NCBI RefSeq assembly: GCF_014836635.1
Contig: NZ_JACSQL010000008.1
Location: forward strand, 124,001 to 188,000
Direction of reading: 5' to 3'
Length of the DNA: 64,000 nt
Source of the DNA: Paenibacillus gallinarum
GTDB lineage: Bacteria; Bacillota; Bacilli; Paenibacillales; Paenibacillaceae
Shown: positions 27,394 to 36,929 of the stretch, piece by piece
Position numbering within the stretch: the first letter of the stretch is position 1
Layout: the number at the start of each line of letters is the position of its first letter
Program-made: the position numbers and the translations under genes
The notes under the pieces: generated by a model
What the model was told of the DNA's origin: nothing
The model's input: the letters and a program-made list of their open reading frames with translations, nothing else
The model's database searches: none

Positions 27394-27441
27394 AGACGGT
27401 AGACAAACTAGCTTCCTCTAGTTTGTCTACCGTCTTTTTTA
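27394..27441 (+). terminator. Terminator of the HtrA-like gene
   Basis: A perfect 18-bp stem (27394-27411 with 27418-27435), a 6-nt loop and a T-run on the + strand. The T-run overlaps the 3' end of the convergent glycosyltransferase gene. Confidence 0.93.
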
Positions 27442-28860
27442 TTTTCCTTCCTTTATTACCTTCCGATCAGGCAGGCGGTAATCGGCGGGAAGTTTGCTCA
27501 TTAAATCTGCAAGAAGCTCGGAAGCAATCGGCAGATGATGAAGAGAGAAAGCTGGTGATGTACTTAGGGATTCCATTCGTGCATCTCTTCCGATTTTCAT
27601 ATCTGTCTTCTCGTCTTGCCCACGCTCCGCCAGCCGATCCTTTTTGATATACCGCTCATAAACCGCAAGGGTATCCTCTGCCTGCCGCTCCAGTGAACGA
27701 TATTTACGTGCCCAGGTACGCGCTGCCGCTCCAACATGGGTTCTTACTTTAGGATGTGTGAGAAGGTGGTCAAGCTTGCGGGCAAGAGCGGCAGCATCGG
27801 AAGGAGGAACGACATATCCGGTCTTGCCCTCTACTACCATATCCGGCATACCGGCGGTATCTGCCACAATGACGGGAATTCCAGCAAGCTGTGCTTCCGT
27901 GACAGAGAAGGGCTGAGTATCCTGTAAACTCGGCTGTACATAGATATCCACGTTTTTTAGAAATGAAGGCACATTAGTAACCATACCCCAGAATTTCACA
28001 TGATCGTTTAATCCTTTTTTCTGAGTTTGTTCTTTATACAGTGATCCCATACTTCCTTCCCCAGCAATCCAGATGACAAAGTCCTCTCTGTACTCTTTCA
28101 GAAGTGCGGCCGCTTCAAGCAGAACATGGATCCCTTTGATGTATTCCAAACGACCTGTAAAAGCAATCACCTTTTTGTTAGGAGGAGCAGGATATGAAGT
28201 TTGTCTTGCTGCAAGCTCATCATACTGGATCAGGTCTACCGCATAAGGAATTCGGCTGAATGCAGCGGGAGGTGCACCAAACTGCTGCATTAGCTGCTGA
28301 ATCCAGCTCGATGAGACGATAAATCCGTCGGATGCAGCGATGCCGAGTTGTTCCATCGTCTGATAGTATTTTCCTAGCGGGGTACGTAAATAATCTTCTT
28401 TACGAGCATTAGGATTTATCTGCAGTTCATCGAGATATCCTTCTAAATGAAGTGATCCATGATAACTCGTCACAAGCGGAACTTTGCGTTTCATCACACG
28501 GGAGATAGAGTATGCGCTAATCGGGTCTTGGGCATGAATCAGGTCATAAGATTCGGTTCCAAGATAGGCCATTCCAAGTTCATAGGCATACCGATTCAGT
28601 TCCAGATAAGCAAGATAGGGGTCTGCATGAAGTGCTAGAACATGGTCGGTAGTAAGTGTTGAACGCAGAGCGGGGAGGACCGCCTTTTTTTCGAATAACC
28701 ATCCCTTTTTTAATATATAAACGGTCTCTTGCTGCATATCGGTTCCGATGACATCGACTTCTATTCCATGTTCCGCGTACCACTCCGATAACTGCCGAAT
28801 ATACGTCCAGATCCCCCCAAGGTTCTGCAGTCCCCAGAAGGTTGCCATGAGTATTTTCAT
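27439..28860 (-). CDS. GT4 glycosyltransferase
   Basis: This 473-aa GT-B fold enzyme has a GGIWTYIRQLSEW acceptor-side loop, AFTGRLEYIKGIHVLLEA at the start of the C-domain, and an EAQLAGIPVIVADTAGMPD block following PFSVTEAQL, the EX7E motif of GT4. The last 70 residues are a charged extension beyond the usual fold. There is no signal peptide. It lies 21 nt downstream of a second GT4 on the same strand, and both are transcribed away from the ABC operon. The product glycan is unknown. Confidence 0.85.
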   Translation of the reverse strand: MKILMATFWGLQNLGGIWTYIRQLSEWYAEHGIEVDVIGTDMQQETVYILKKGWLFEKKAVLPALRSTLTTDHVLALHADPYLAYLELNRYAYELGMAYLGTESYDLIHAQDPISAYSISRVMKRKVPLVTSYHGSLHLEGYLDELQINPNARKEDYLRTPLGKYYQTMEQLGIAASDGFIVSSSWIQQLMQQFGAPPAAFSRIPYAVDLIQYDELAARQTSYPAPPNKKVIAFTGRLEYIKGIHVLLEAAALLKEYREDFVIWIAGEGSMGSLYKEQTQKKGLNDHVKFWGMVTNVPSFLKNVDIYVQPSLQDTQPFSVTEAQLAGIPVIVADTAGMPDMVVEGKTGYVVPPSDAAALARKLDHLLTHPKVRTHVGAAARTWARKYRSLERQAEDTLAVYERYIKKDRLAERGQDEKTDMKIGRDARMESLSTSPAFSLHHLPIASELLADLMSKLPADYRLPDRKVIKEGK

Positions 28861-28881
28861 GAAGAAGTGCGCTCCTTCCTA

Positions 28882-29952
28882 TTAAAAAACAGCCAAGGCG
28901 TTCATCATTTGACGGAACGAATGAGCATAAGCATCTGGGGAAAATTGAGAGACGAGATACTCACGGCCTGCCTTTTGAATCTGCGTACGAATCGTATCAT
29001 TGTTCATCAGTTCCAGGACTTCGTTTGCTGCCTGTTCGACTTGACCCAGCGGATAAAATTTGCCGGTTTGATTATGTGTAATGAACGCTCTTACGCCGTC
29101 CGAATCCGTGCTGACTACAGGACATTCACAGCTGATCGCTTCAGCCACCGCATACCCAAAGCCCTCCATAATCGACGTAGAAATCATGACTCCGCCTGAT
29201 CTCGCAGCCATGGAATAGTACATCGGCATTTTGGAGTGTGGAACGTTGCTGAAAATACCGATTTTATCTTCCAAATGGAGCGTTTTTAATGTTTCGTAGA
29301 ACTGCTGTTCATCCGCTGAAAAGGCAAGGGTAGGGTCATGAAAAAACCATAGTCTTGCTTCCGGTTTTTCTTGAATTACACGGTGACCAATGTGGAGGAA
29401 TTCCCGCCAGTTTTTATTAAATTCGAGACGACCGACCCAGAGTAAAGCGGGATAGGGTGGGATGTCGGTTTCAAGCGGGGCAAAGCTCGTTGTATCGAGC
29501 ATTCCTTTAATAATAAACAGGTGCATAAACGGGCACATGTCCAAAAAAAGTTGATGAAGATGGGTGGTTGGGGGAATAAGAACAGCATCTGCATAGGCTT
29601 GCAGATAAGGAGAAGCCATTTCGATGGTCTCAACAGCCGCTTCTCTTGTGCCGAGTCCCTGAGCCTCAAAGATAATTTTCCCTTTGTAATGAAGAAAAAC
29701 ACGGAGCCGTTCCAGCATATTAATATCCGAAGTAGAAATGACGGCATCGTATTGCTGCTCTTCCAAAAGTGCACGAATCTCCTCATTATCTGACATGGTA
29801 AACACCGTACCTGTAGTATTCTGAAGTCCGGTGCCTGGCATGAGATATAAGGTATGTGCTTCGATACCATGTTGTTTCAAGGCTGCACAGCGCAGCCGAT
29901 TGAGCGTCTCCACACCGCCGCTTGGAATAAAGAAAGTGAATAGTACTTTCAA
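28882..29952 (-). CDS. GT4-like glycosyltransferase
   Basis: This 356-aa protein has the N-terminal FIPSGGVETLNRLRC loop, a LLWVGRLEFNKNW strand-turn typical of GT4 C-domains, and SIMEGFGYAVAEAISCECP, the EX7E motif. The start is TTG 29952, with GGGAGGGG six to seven bases upstream. It is the first gene of a two-gene unit with the longer GT4. Like other GT4 proteins here it is cytoplasmic. Donor and acceptor are not predictable. Confidence 0.84.
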   Translation of the reverse strand: MKVLFTFFIPSGGVETLNRLRCAALKQHGIEAHTLYLMPGTGLQNTTGTVFTMSDNEEIRALLEEQQYDAVISTSDINMLERLRVFLHYKGKIIFEAQGLGTREAAVETIEMASPYLQAYADAVLIPPTTHLHQLFLDMCPFMHLFIIKGMLDTTSFAPLETDIPPYPALLWVGRLEFNKNWREFLHIGHRVIQEKPEARLWFFHDPTLAFSADEQQFYETLKTLHLEDKIGIFSNVPHSKMPMYYSMAARSGGVMISTSIMEGFGYAVAEAISCECPVVSTDSDGVRAFITHNQTGKFYPLGQVEQAANEVLELMNNDTIRTQIQKAGREYLVSQFSPDAYAHSFRQMMNALAVF

Positions 29953-30144
29953 GACATACCCCTCCCGTTACTTTTGATAAGATAAGGTACGTATAACATG
30001 GGGGGACGGTGTGGGTGGATAGGTGTTAGTTCACAATTTAGACAACTTTTTTTAAGGATTCTTTTAGATTCATTTAAGAATCGTTTATTGTTATAAGGCT
30101 AGACTGGAAATACCGTTAATGAACGGAGAAGAGAAGCAGAAAGG

Positions 30145-31167
30145 ATGAGTCTTTTGCTGAAGCTAGATCAAGTAAGTAAAACTTACAATGGTCAAAGAGG
30201 GGTTCAGGACCTCAATTTCTCAATGGAGCGGGGAGAGATTGTTGGCTTTCTGGGCCCAAACGGAGCAGGGAAAACAACAACCATGCGAATGATTACCGGA
30301 TATTTAAGACCAACCGAAGGCAAGGTCCTCCTAGATGGAATGTCTGTACATGAGCAGGGGAGAAAAGTTCGTTCTCGTATCGGATATTTACCAGAGACCC
30401 CCCCATTATATCCAGACATGACCGTTCTGTCTTACTTAAAATTTGTCGCGAAATTACGTGACGTACCTGCAAGGGAGCAGAAGCACAGAATAGATGAGAT
30501 GGTAAGCAGACTTGGACTGATCGGAAGAGAACACCAAATGATTCGAAGCTTATCCAAAGGATATAAACAGCGGACGGGACTGGCAGGAGCCATTATCCAT
30601 AAGCCGGATCTACTGATTCTTGATGAACCTACGTCTGGACTAGACCCCAACCAGATTATGGAGATACGGGATTTAATCAAAGAATTAGGAGAGAATCATA
30701 CCGTATTACTCAGCACTCATATCCTCCCAGAAGTAAGTGCTTTGTGCAGTCGAGTTCTCATTATTAACCAAGGGAAACTTGTATTGGATGGATCACCGGA
30801 TTCGATAGGAAATTCCATGGAGGATGCATTCCAAGTTCATCTTACAGTAAAAGGAGAAGCAGATTATATATTGCCTATTCTGACTTCTTGGGGAAATACT
30901 CAAGAACATCCTATCTCAGTGGGGATGCACAAACAATCAGGTGGATTATTAGAGCTGCAGCTGAGCACCCCATCTCGTTATGACTACAGAGAGGAACTCT
31001 TTAGCATGCTTGCTGCTGAGCATATTCCTATTCTAGAAATGAAGAAACAGGATCAGACACTGGAAGAAGTGTTCCAGAAACTGACGATGACGGAAATAAA
31101 AGATGGAAGCGAGCTTTCTAGCGAGGAGTCCGAGAAAGCCAAGAAAGAAGGGAGGAAGCGGAAATGA
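30145..31167 (+). CDS. ABC transporter ATPase, GldA/NatA type
   Basis: This is the ATP-hydrolysing subunit of an ABC-2 exporter. Walker A is GPNGAGKTTT (about residues 36-45), the signature is LSKGYKQR, Walker B is LLILDEPTSGLD, and the switch His is in LSTHILPE. The 340-aa protein has a roughly 100-residue C-terminal extension, as GldA-like ATPases do. ATG 30145 is close to a weak AAAGG; TTG 30154 is an alternative. The next gene overlaps it by four bases. The four-gene order matches GldA-GldF-GldG plus DUF4340 systems found in many non-gliding bacteria. The substrate is unknown. Confidence 0.88.
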   Translation: MSLLLKLDQVSKTYNGQRGVQDLNFSMERGEIVGFLGPNGAGKTTTMRMITGYLRPTEGKVLLDGMSVHEQGRKVRSRIGYLPETPPLYPDMTVLSYLKFVAKLRDVPAREQKHRIDEMVSRLGLIGREHQMIRSLSKGYKQRTGLAGAIIHKPDLLILDEPTSGLDPNQIMEIRDLIKELGENHTVLLSTHILPEVSALCSRVLIINQGKLVLDGSPDSIGNSMEDAFQVHLTVKGEADYILPILTSWGNTQEHPISVGMHKQSGGLLELQLSTPSRYDYREELFSMLAAEHIPILEMKKQDQTLEEVFQKLTMTEIKDGSELSSEESEKAKKEGRKRK

Positions 31168-31877
31168 AACGGATGATGGCTATTTTCTATAAAGAACTTC
31201 AATCTTACTTTCTTGCTCCCACTACGTATTTTGCTTTTGCAGTATATGTATTGTTGTCGAGCTTTTTGTTCTTTATGAGCTTTGTCTACTATCAGCCTAG
31301 TATTGTGGACTACCGGCTTGTGCTCGGAGATACCGTATCTTTATTGATTTATATTGTACCTCTGCTGACCATGCGTCTTATTGCCGAAGAATTTAAGCAG
31401 GGAACCGACGAACTATTAATGACTTCACCCACGAGCGTAACTGAAATTGTGTTTGGAAAATATTTAGCGTCTTTGGTCATTTTACTGCTTCTGATTCTAT
31501 GCAGTCTGACCTACCCGCTTATTATGTCCTTGTATGGTGATATTAATGAAACGACAGTATGGCTTTCCGCACTCGGTCTCTTTTTAATGGGTGCTTCGAT
31601 GATGGCTATTGGACTCTTTGCGTCATCCTTAACCCAACATCAGATGGTATCAGCGGTGGCTGGATTCATTATATTACTTGTGCTGTGGATGATTGATTCC
31701 TTTACAGATAGCAGCAGTACGATCACGGCTTGGCTTTCGCCATTTTCCTTGTCTAACCGATTCGCGAATTTCACTAAAGGTGTGATTAGCGGACCTGATG
31801 TGATTTTCTATCTTACATTAGCCGGTGTTTTCCTGACGCTCAGTATTCAGGGCATTGAGCGGAAACGGTGGAGGTAA
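31164..31877 (+). CDS. ABC-2 type permease, GldF-like
   Basis: This is the membrane subunit partnering the upstream ATPase. The 237-aa protein has six hydrophobic segments, a conserved MRLIAEEFKQGTDELLMTSP loop after the second membrane segment and a short basic C-terminus, as in GldF-like ABC-2 permeases. The ATG overlaps the ATPase stop (ATGA). The next gene's ribosome-binding site lies in its last codons. Confidence 0.87.
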   Translation: MKRMMAIFYKELQSYFLAPTTYFAFAVYVLLSSFLFFMSFVYYQPSIVDYRLVLGDTVSLLIYIVPLLTMRLIAEEFKQGTDELLMTSPTSVTEIVFGKYLASLVILLLLILCSLTYPLIMSLYGDINETTVWLSALGLFLMGASMMAIGLFASSLTQHQMVSAVAGFIILLVLWMIDSFTDSSSTITAWLSPFSLSNRFANFTKGVISGPDVIFYLTLAGVFLTLSIQGIERKRWR

Positions 31878-31882
31878 GAAAA

Positions 31883-33271
31883 ATGAAAAAATGGATGAAT
31901 CATACGAACAGCGGTATTATTTCCGCAGCGGTTATCGGTATTTTTATTTTGCTGACGTTATTTATTAATTCACTCGGAAGTTTTCAGCTTGATTTCTCTG
32001 AGGGAAAGCAGAACACGTTATCAGAACAAACGAAAGAAGCGGTCAAAGCGATTACGGAAGATACCCGGGTACTGGTGTTTACGGTTAACAGTTCAAGTGA
32101 CGAATTATTAAACCGGGAAGTAACGGATTTAGTCGATGAGTACAGTAAACTGAATAGTAAACTGAAAGTGGAAAAATATAATCTTGAATCGGAACCTATA
32201 CTGGCTCAGCAATATGGACTGAATTCAAGTTCCATTGTGATTTTACAAGGGGACAAGCAGCAAATTGTGTCGATGATTGACTTATTTTCTTCTGGGGAAA
32301 ATGAAGGATCTTATTTGTTCTCAGGAGAAGAAAAATTAACGCAGGCACTTCTTTCACTTGAATCAGATGAAAAACATAACATAGCCTTTTTAACTGGACA
32401 TGGGGAACTTGAACTGTCTGCGGCTACAACGCTGCAAAATTCACTGAATCAGAGCAATATGGAGACAACTGAGATTACTTTATCGGAAGATACTGCGGTA
32501 CCTGAAGATACAGATGTCCTAGCTATTTTGGGTCCGCAAGAGGATCTGAGTGACGCAGAGTTGAAGCAGGTTCAAAACTATATGGATCATGGGGGCAAGC
32601 TGCTCCTCACACTTGGTTTTCACGAAGATATGGAGAGCAAGTGGACAAATATTGATGCTTTGATGAAACAATACGGTGTGGTAGATGAACATGCCATTAT
32701 GGTCGATCAGGAATCTTCTACAACTAATGGACCTTTATGGTCCATGCCTCAGCTTGAATCACATGCGGTTACAGATAAATTAATTCAAAATAATCTCCAG
32801 CCTGTCTTCAGTTTATCGCTTGGACTTAGTGCTGAAGTGCAAGATAAATGGATGGTAACGTCCATTCTGGAGTCCTCTGATACGAGTTATGGGGAAACAG
32901 ATATAACAGGTCTTTTGGAGAATGAAACCAATAATGATACGGAAGAAGATTTGCAAGGACCCGTCAAATTAGGGTATGCCATAGAAACAACGGATGGTAA
33001 TCCGAAAGCCGTTATTTTAGGTGCGACTACTTTTATGCAAGATTACGAAATTGGAAGTGGGGGGAACCGGGATTTTGTCCTCAATACCATTAATTATCTT
33101 GCTGAAAAAGAAAATGGCGTGACCATTCGTCCAAGGGAGCAGATGGGATACGAACTGGCTTACTTGACACAGGCGCAAGGTTCGGTAATTTTCGCGATTG
33201 CCGTGATCGGAATGCCGCTTATTTTTGTCATCATTGGTGCTTTATTATGGTGGAGGCGCAGAAAAAAATGA
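31883..33271 (+). CDS. GldG-like ABC transporter auxiliary protein
   Basis: GldG-type proteins have an N-terminal membrane helix, a long extracytoplasmic domain and a C-terminal membrane helix. Here those helices are at about residues 13-33 and 430-455. The middle part begins with a conserved FSEGKQNTLSEQTKEAV segment and contains HNIAFLTGHGE, a pattern of the ABC_transp_aux family. The frame opens at GTG 31868, but GGAGG at 31870-31874 points to ATG 31883. It overlaps the next gene by four bases. The role in export is unknown. Confidence 0.85.
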   Translation: MKKWMNHTNSGIISAAVIGIFILLTLFINSLGSFQLDFSEGKQNTLSEQTKEAVKAITEDTRVLVFTVNSSSDELLNREVTDLVDEYSKLNSKLKVEKYNLESEPILAQQYGLNSSSIVILQGDKQQIVSMIDLFSSGENEGSYLFSGEEKLTQALLSLESDEKHNIAFLTGHGELELSAATTLQNSLNQSNMETTEITLSEDTAVPEDTDVLAILGPQEDLSDAELKQVQNYMDHGGKLLLTLGFHEDMESKWTNIDALMKQYGVVDEHAIMVDQESSTTNGPLWSMPQLESHAVTDKLIQNNLQPVFSLSLGLSAEVQDKWMVTSILESSDTSYGETDITGLLENETNNDTEEDLQGPVKLGYAIETTDGNPKAVILGATTFMQDYEIGSGGNRDFVLNTINYLAEKENGVTIRPREQMGYELAYLTQAQGSVIFAIAVIGMPLIFVIIGALLWWRRRKK

Positions 33272-34224
33272 AGAAGTTTATTCCGACGATTCTTTTGTTA
33301 GTTGTGCTCGCAGGGATGTGGGCTTTCGCTCACTCCCAGAACTATTTTCAGGAAGAAGCTGAACCGGAAAAACTAATGGGCACGGATGTGATAGACCCAG
33401 CAGCGATTACCTCATTTCGTATTGTGAGCGGCGGTGAAACCACAGAACTTACAAAGCAAGATAACGAGTGGGTAATGACTACCCCTGAAGAGTATCCTGT
33501 GAATAGCTATGCCGTTGATGAATGGCTTGATACGGTAACTAATGTGGATCTTGCGTCCGTCGTAGAAGAGAATCCGACAGATCTTGAGAAATATGGACTT
33601 TCTCTAGATGATCAAGGGATTATAATTACAACGGAAGATGGCGGTACGGTTGAAATCGCGCTTGGGAATAACTTGCCCACGGGAAGCAAGGTTTACGCAC
33701 AATTAGGGGCAGGACAAGTGGTAAGTATTGCAGAAACGACGGCATCGAATCTCCTGCTGAGTCCTCTACAGCTGATGGACACCACCCCTTTTGAATGGGA
33801 TAATGATCAGCTTGTATCTCTTGAGTGGGAAAGCAGCGATATTTCATGGGTTTTGAAACGTAAAGATGGAGAAGAAGGGGAGACAGCGGTCTGGACTTTA
33901 AATGGTGAAAGTGTAGAACTCACGGATGCAGATTCGCTTATGAACCAGCTGAAGACGATCGCTACCGATCAAGTGCTGCAAAAACCTAAACAAGGAAGTA
34001 CCTCTGTTTCTTTTACACTAACGACTGAATTAGAAGATGGAACGACCCAGGTGTATCAAGGGCTGACGGATTCCACTGACGAAGGTATTTACTATGTGAA
34101 AACGAACCAGGACATTACACTTGCTTATGTTATTTCTGCTGATTCAGTGGATAAGGTAGCTGATAAAGCGAAAGATTTACTGAATGGTACGAGTGATACA
34201 GAAGAAACGGATACAACAGAATAA
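33268..34224 (+). CDS. DUF4340 domain membrane-anchored protein
   Basis: The product, about 318 aa, has one N-terminal membrane helix (FIPTILLLVVLAGMWAFA) and an acidic extracytoplasmic part, with repeated beta-type segments such as ITSFRIVSGGETTELTKQ and VEIALGNNLPTGSKVYAQ. This is the DUF4340 pattern that regularly follows GldG-like genes. It is the last gene of the operon; ATG 33268 overlaps the GldG stop, and the earlier ATG 33247 lies before the ribosome-binding site. The C-terminus is rich in Thr, Asp and Glu. Its biochemical role is not known. Confidence 0.84.
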   Translation: MKKFIPTILLLVVLAGMWAFAHSQNYFQEEAEPEKLMGTDVIDPAAITSFRIVSGGETTELTKQDNEWVMTTPEEYPVNSYAVDEWLDTVTNVDLASVVEENPTDLEKYGLSLDDQGIIITTEDGGTVEIALGNNLPTGSKVYAQLGAGQVVSIAETTASNLLLSPLQLMDTTPFEWDNDQLVSLEWESSDISWVLKRKDGEEGETAVWTLNGESVELTDADSLMNQLKTIATDQVLQKPKQGSTSVSFTLTTELEDGTTQVYQGLTDSTDEGIYYVKTNQDITLAYVISADSVDKVADKAKDLLNGTSDTEETDTTE

Positions 34225-34230
34225 GGAAGG

Positions 34231-34278
34231 AAGCTCGAAGATCCTGCTTATACAGTGGAAATCTTCGGGCTTTTTTTA
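34231..34278 (+). terminator. Terminator of the Gld-like ABC operon
   Basis: A 12-bp stem with one wobble (34231-34242 with 34261-34272), an 18-nt loop and a seven-T run. Confidence 0.85.
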
Positions 34279-34374
34279 ATGGCGTGTTCCATATCCTTTC
34301 AGCATAAGGCAGCAGTGCTTCGCGCATGCTAACGGAGTGCTATAACAACTTCAAACTGAAGCGGAGGATGAACC

Positions 34375-35214
34375 ATGCCAGGAATGAAAAAAACCAAAGC
34401 GGTTACCCTTTCTTTATCTGCTGCAATTCTTATGATGTCAGCCCTAACCGGTTGTGGAACATCAACGGATGATCAAGGAGTGAAAACGAACAGTGTCCGT
34501 AATTATGCGTCGGATGTGAACCGCAACGTTCGTAATGGGATCAACTATGGAATTAATGGCATTAATCCGGACCGAGCTAGTGTACATCGCACAACCAATC
34601 TTTCTGCACACAATCAAATGTCAAAAGCGATCTCGGAAATGAACGGAGTGGGAGAGGCTTATGTTTTGCGCACTGATCATAATGCTTATGTTGCGGTATC
34701 GCTCAAAGAAGGCGTCCGGCCACAAAGTACAAGACATCATAATAACCGAAATCAAATGAATCAAGATTTAGGCGGGGTGGGTGTAAATGATATGGGGACA
34801 AGAGCTCCATATACAACGAGCGGTATTGCACCAGGGCTTCGCTCAAACGACTATTCTCAAAGCAATATGCTTGGAGATAATGCGAATGGTCCTCGCGGGG
34901 CAGGCGGAATTTTCAACCCGAATAGTGTTAGCATGAAGAGCCAAAAAGGGCCTGGAACGTACACGAACAAGAATAACACCCAAGCAGAAGAACAAGTTAC
35001 AGATGAAATGAAACAAAAAATCACGAAGAAAATTAAGCAAATGGATCCAAAGGTGAAAAATGTGTATATTTCAGCTAACCCTGATTTCTTGGAGCGTGCA
35101 CAAGGATATGCTTCTGATCTAGCGAATGGCCATCCGATTAGCGGTATTGTGAGTGAGTTCCAGGTTATGATGGACCGCATTTTCCCGGCCAAAACCACGT
35201 CTAATCAAGAGTAA
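34375..35214 (+). CDS. YhcN/YlaJ family spore lipoprotein
   Basis: This 279-aa lipoprotein has a signal peptide ending in a lipobox (Leu-Thr-Gly-Cys). A low-complexity Asn/Gly/Arg-rich region runs from about residue 100 to 210 and interrupts the family domain. The flanking parts match YhcN/YlaJ: AISEMNGVGEAYVLRTDHNAYVAVSL and KKIKQMDPKVKNVYISANPDFLERAQGY (quoted in pieces for length). Such proteins sit in the inner spore membrane or germination apparatus and are made under forespore sigma factors. GGAGG lies seven bases before the ATG. It is monocistronic. Confidence 0.88.
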   Translation: MPGMKKTKAVTLSLSAAILMMSALTGCGTSTDDQGVKTNSVRNYASDVNRNVRNGINYGINGINPDRASVHRTTNLSAHNQMSKAISEMNGVGEAYVLRTDHNAYVAVSLKEGVRPQSTRHHNNRNQMNQDLGGVGVNDMGTRAPYTTSGIAPGLRSNDYSQSNMLGDNANGPRGAGGIFNPNSVSMKSQKGPGTYTNKNNTQAEEQVTDEMKQKITKKIKQMDPKVKNVYISANPDFLERAQGYASDLANGHPISGIVSEFQVMMDRIFPAKTTSNQE

Positions 35215-35249
35215 AAGCAGTAATCATTGATTTTATTAAAATTGAAGTA

Positions 35250-35281
35250 AAGGCGTTGTCCAATAGGACAGCGTCTTTTTA
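35250..35281 (+). terminator. Terminator of the YhcN-like gene
   Basis: A 12-bp stem with two wobble pairs (35250-35261 with 35266-35277), a 4-nt loop and a T-run. Confidence 0.85.
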
Positions 35282-35352
35282 AACTTGGCAACGAGATAAT
35301 GATGACAGAACTTTAGAACATGGTTAACCTTACATCGAATATACCAAGGTGG

Positions 35353-35817
35353 TTATATGCCTCCAGCAACAGCTATTCCGCTAAAGCTTCTAGCTCCTAA
35401 ACCTATACCGTAATTTGTAGATACGCTAATTGTATACTGTATTTGACCCAGGAGAACTTCGTTCTCGGGGGGGAAATCTACAACTGTAATTGCTGCCATT
35501 TCGTATGTTATATCTAATTGATTTGCTGGTTTTTGATATACAGTTGTGAAAATGGTAGTTCCGTTACGCCTGACTGTAAATGTAGCATTGGGAATAATGG
35601 TTGGATTGGAAGAAGGGGCCATTAGCAATCGTACATATGCATTTAGTGTTACGCGTACGGAGTTTACATTGCTCGGAGAAACACTTGCTGTCTGTAGGCC
35701 GATGTCCCCAAATGTATACGGAAAAAGTGAAGAGGAAGTAAGCTCCCTCTGGGGTGTATCTTGTACACTATCTGAGGAGATTCTCATATCTAAAAACTGT
35801 GTACTCAACTTGATCAT
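35353..35817 (-). CDS. Hypothetical 154-aa beta-rich protein
   Basis: I do not recognise this protein. It is Ser/Thr/Val-rich with short alternating polar and hydrophobic runs, predicted to be mostly beta-strand, and ends in a Gly/Ala-rich stretch (GLGARSFSGIAVAGGI). That composition resembles C-terminal jelly-roll domains of exosporium or surface proteins, but no diagnostic motif is seen. There is no signal peptide. ATG 35817 abuts its GAAAGGG site; TTG 35808 is a better-spaced alternative. It stands alone, with about 150 AT-rich bases on its upstream side. Confidence 0.65.
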   Translation of the reverse strand: MIKLSTQFLDMRISSDSVQDTPQRELTSSSLFPYTFGDIGLQTASVSPSNVNSVRVTLNAYVRLLMAPSSNPTIIPNATFTVRRNGTTIFTTVYQKPANQLDITYEMAAITVVDFPPENEVLLGQIQYTISVSTNYGIGLGARSFSGIAVAGGI

Positions 35818-35967
35818 CCCTTTCTATTAATATAGTTCATATTATGATAGAACAGAGGAATGTGATTAGACAAAGCTATATGAATTGAAGGACGAATATA
35901 TAAGTTTTGAAAGCCACGCTCAATGATTAATATAGTCTAATAGTGCGGAATTTTTCTTTGAGTAATA

Positions 35968-36753
35968 CTAAAGAGTGTGTCGCGGATCTTTGGTTCGACT
36001 TGCTTTCACATGTTTAAGCTGGGCAACAATGATAACGCTAATGATAACTAGCAGAAACCAGGAGCTGATTTTACTAAAACTAACTAACTGCCAGGTTTCA
36101 TGCTGGTCAGGGTATTTCCAACCATCAAAGAATGTAGCTATATTCTCCGCAGCCCAGATGAAAAAACCTACTATAATAAAGGCGAGAGTTAGAGGCATTC
36201 GATAGGTTTCAGTCCGTACCCGATAAATGATCCAGGTTTTCCAAAAAACAATAAATACAAGCACAGTCAACCACCAACGAAAATCGGGTATAAAATGATG
36301 CGTGAAAAAGTTGAGATAAATGGCTCCTCCTAACAAGAGCGAAGGAATAAGCCCAGGCCATCCAGTCATGTCCATGCGCAGTCTCCGCCATATTTGACAC
36401 ATAAAGCTTGCTACACTTGCATACATAAATCCGCTATAAAGCGGTACACCAAATAGCTTGGTATATCCAGGCTCTGGGTAAGCCCATGACCCCATCCATA
36501 CCTTATAAATCTCCAGCACCAATCCAATAACGTGAAATATACAGATTACTTTAATTTCGTCTATTGACTCTAATCCACTGCGGTACATGAGAAACTGCAC
36601 TCCGAGCAGTATAAGGAGAATAGCGTCATAACGATAGAGGAAGGGGATCTCTATTACACTAGTGAGGGCAAGCGTAATAAAGATTGCCACCGGGAAAATA
36701 CAGCTCATCGCCTGATGATAACCAAAATGTAATAGTTGTATGATAGGTCTCAC
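35968..36753 (-). CDS. DUF817 integral membrane protein (YoaT-like)
   Basis: The 261-aa protein has about eight hydrophobic segments and conserved family stretches: YKVWMGSWAYPEP, LFGVPLYSGFMYASV, and WKYPDQHETWQLVSFSKISS near the C-terminus. These match DUF817, of which YoaT of Bacillus subtilis is a member. Function is unknown. The start is GTG 36753, seven bases from GGAGATGT. In B. subtilis yoaT lies near yoaS (DUF2975) and yozG (XRE), and a DUF2975/XRE pair is found 6 kb away in this window. Confidence 0.85.
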   Translation of the reverse strand: MRPIIQLLHFGYHQAMSCIFPVAIFITLALTSVIEIPFLYRYDAILLILLGVQFLMYRSGLESIDEIKVICIFHVIGLVLEIYKVWMGSWAYPEPGYTKLFGVPLYSGFMYASVASFMCQIWRRLRMDMTGWPGLIPSLLLGGAIYLNFFTHHFIPDFRWWLTVLVFIVFWKTWIIYRVRTETYRMPLTLAFIIVGFFIWAAENIATFFDGWKYPDQHETWQLVSFSKISSWFLLVIISVIIVAQLKHVKASRTKDPRHTL

Positions 36754-36929
36754 TTTATGTACATCTCCTTTCTATTTGAGTAAAAGGATCATTCATTCGT
36801 AGCCTACGTATTAAATATATTTCTTTTTGTTATTTATTAATATATAGGTGTAATGGATTCGAAAAAAGAGAAAATAGTCTGACCAAAAGTTCTTATTTTT
36901 TATATGCATTAGATAATCCTATCTGAATA

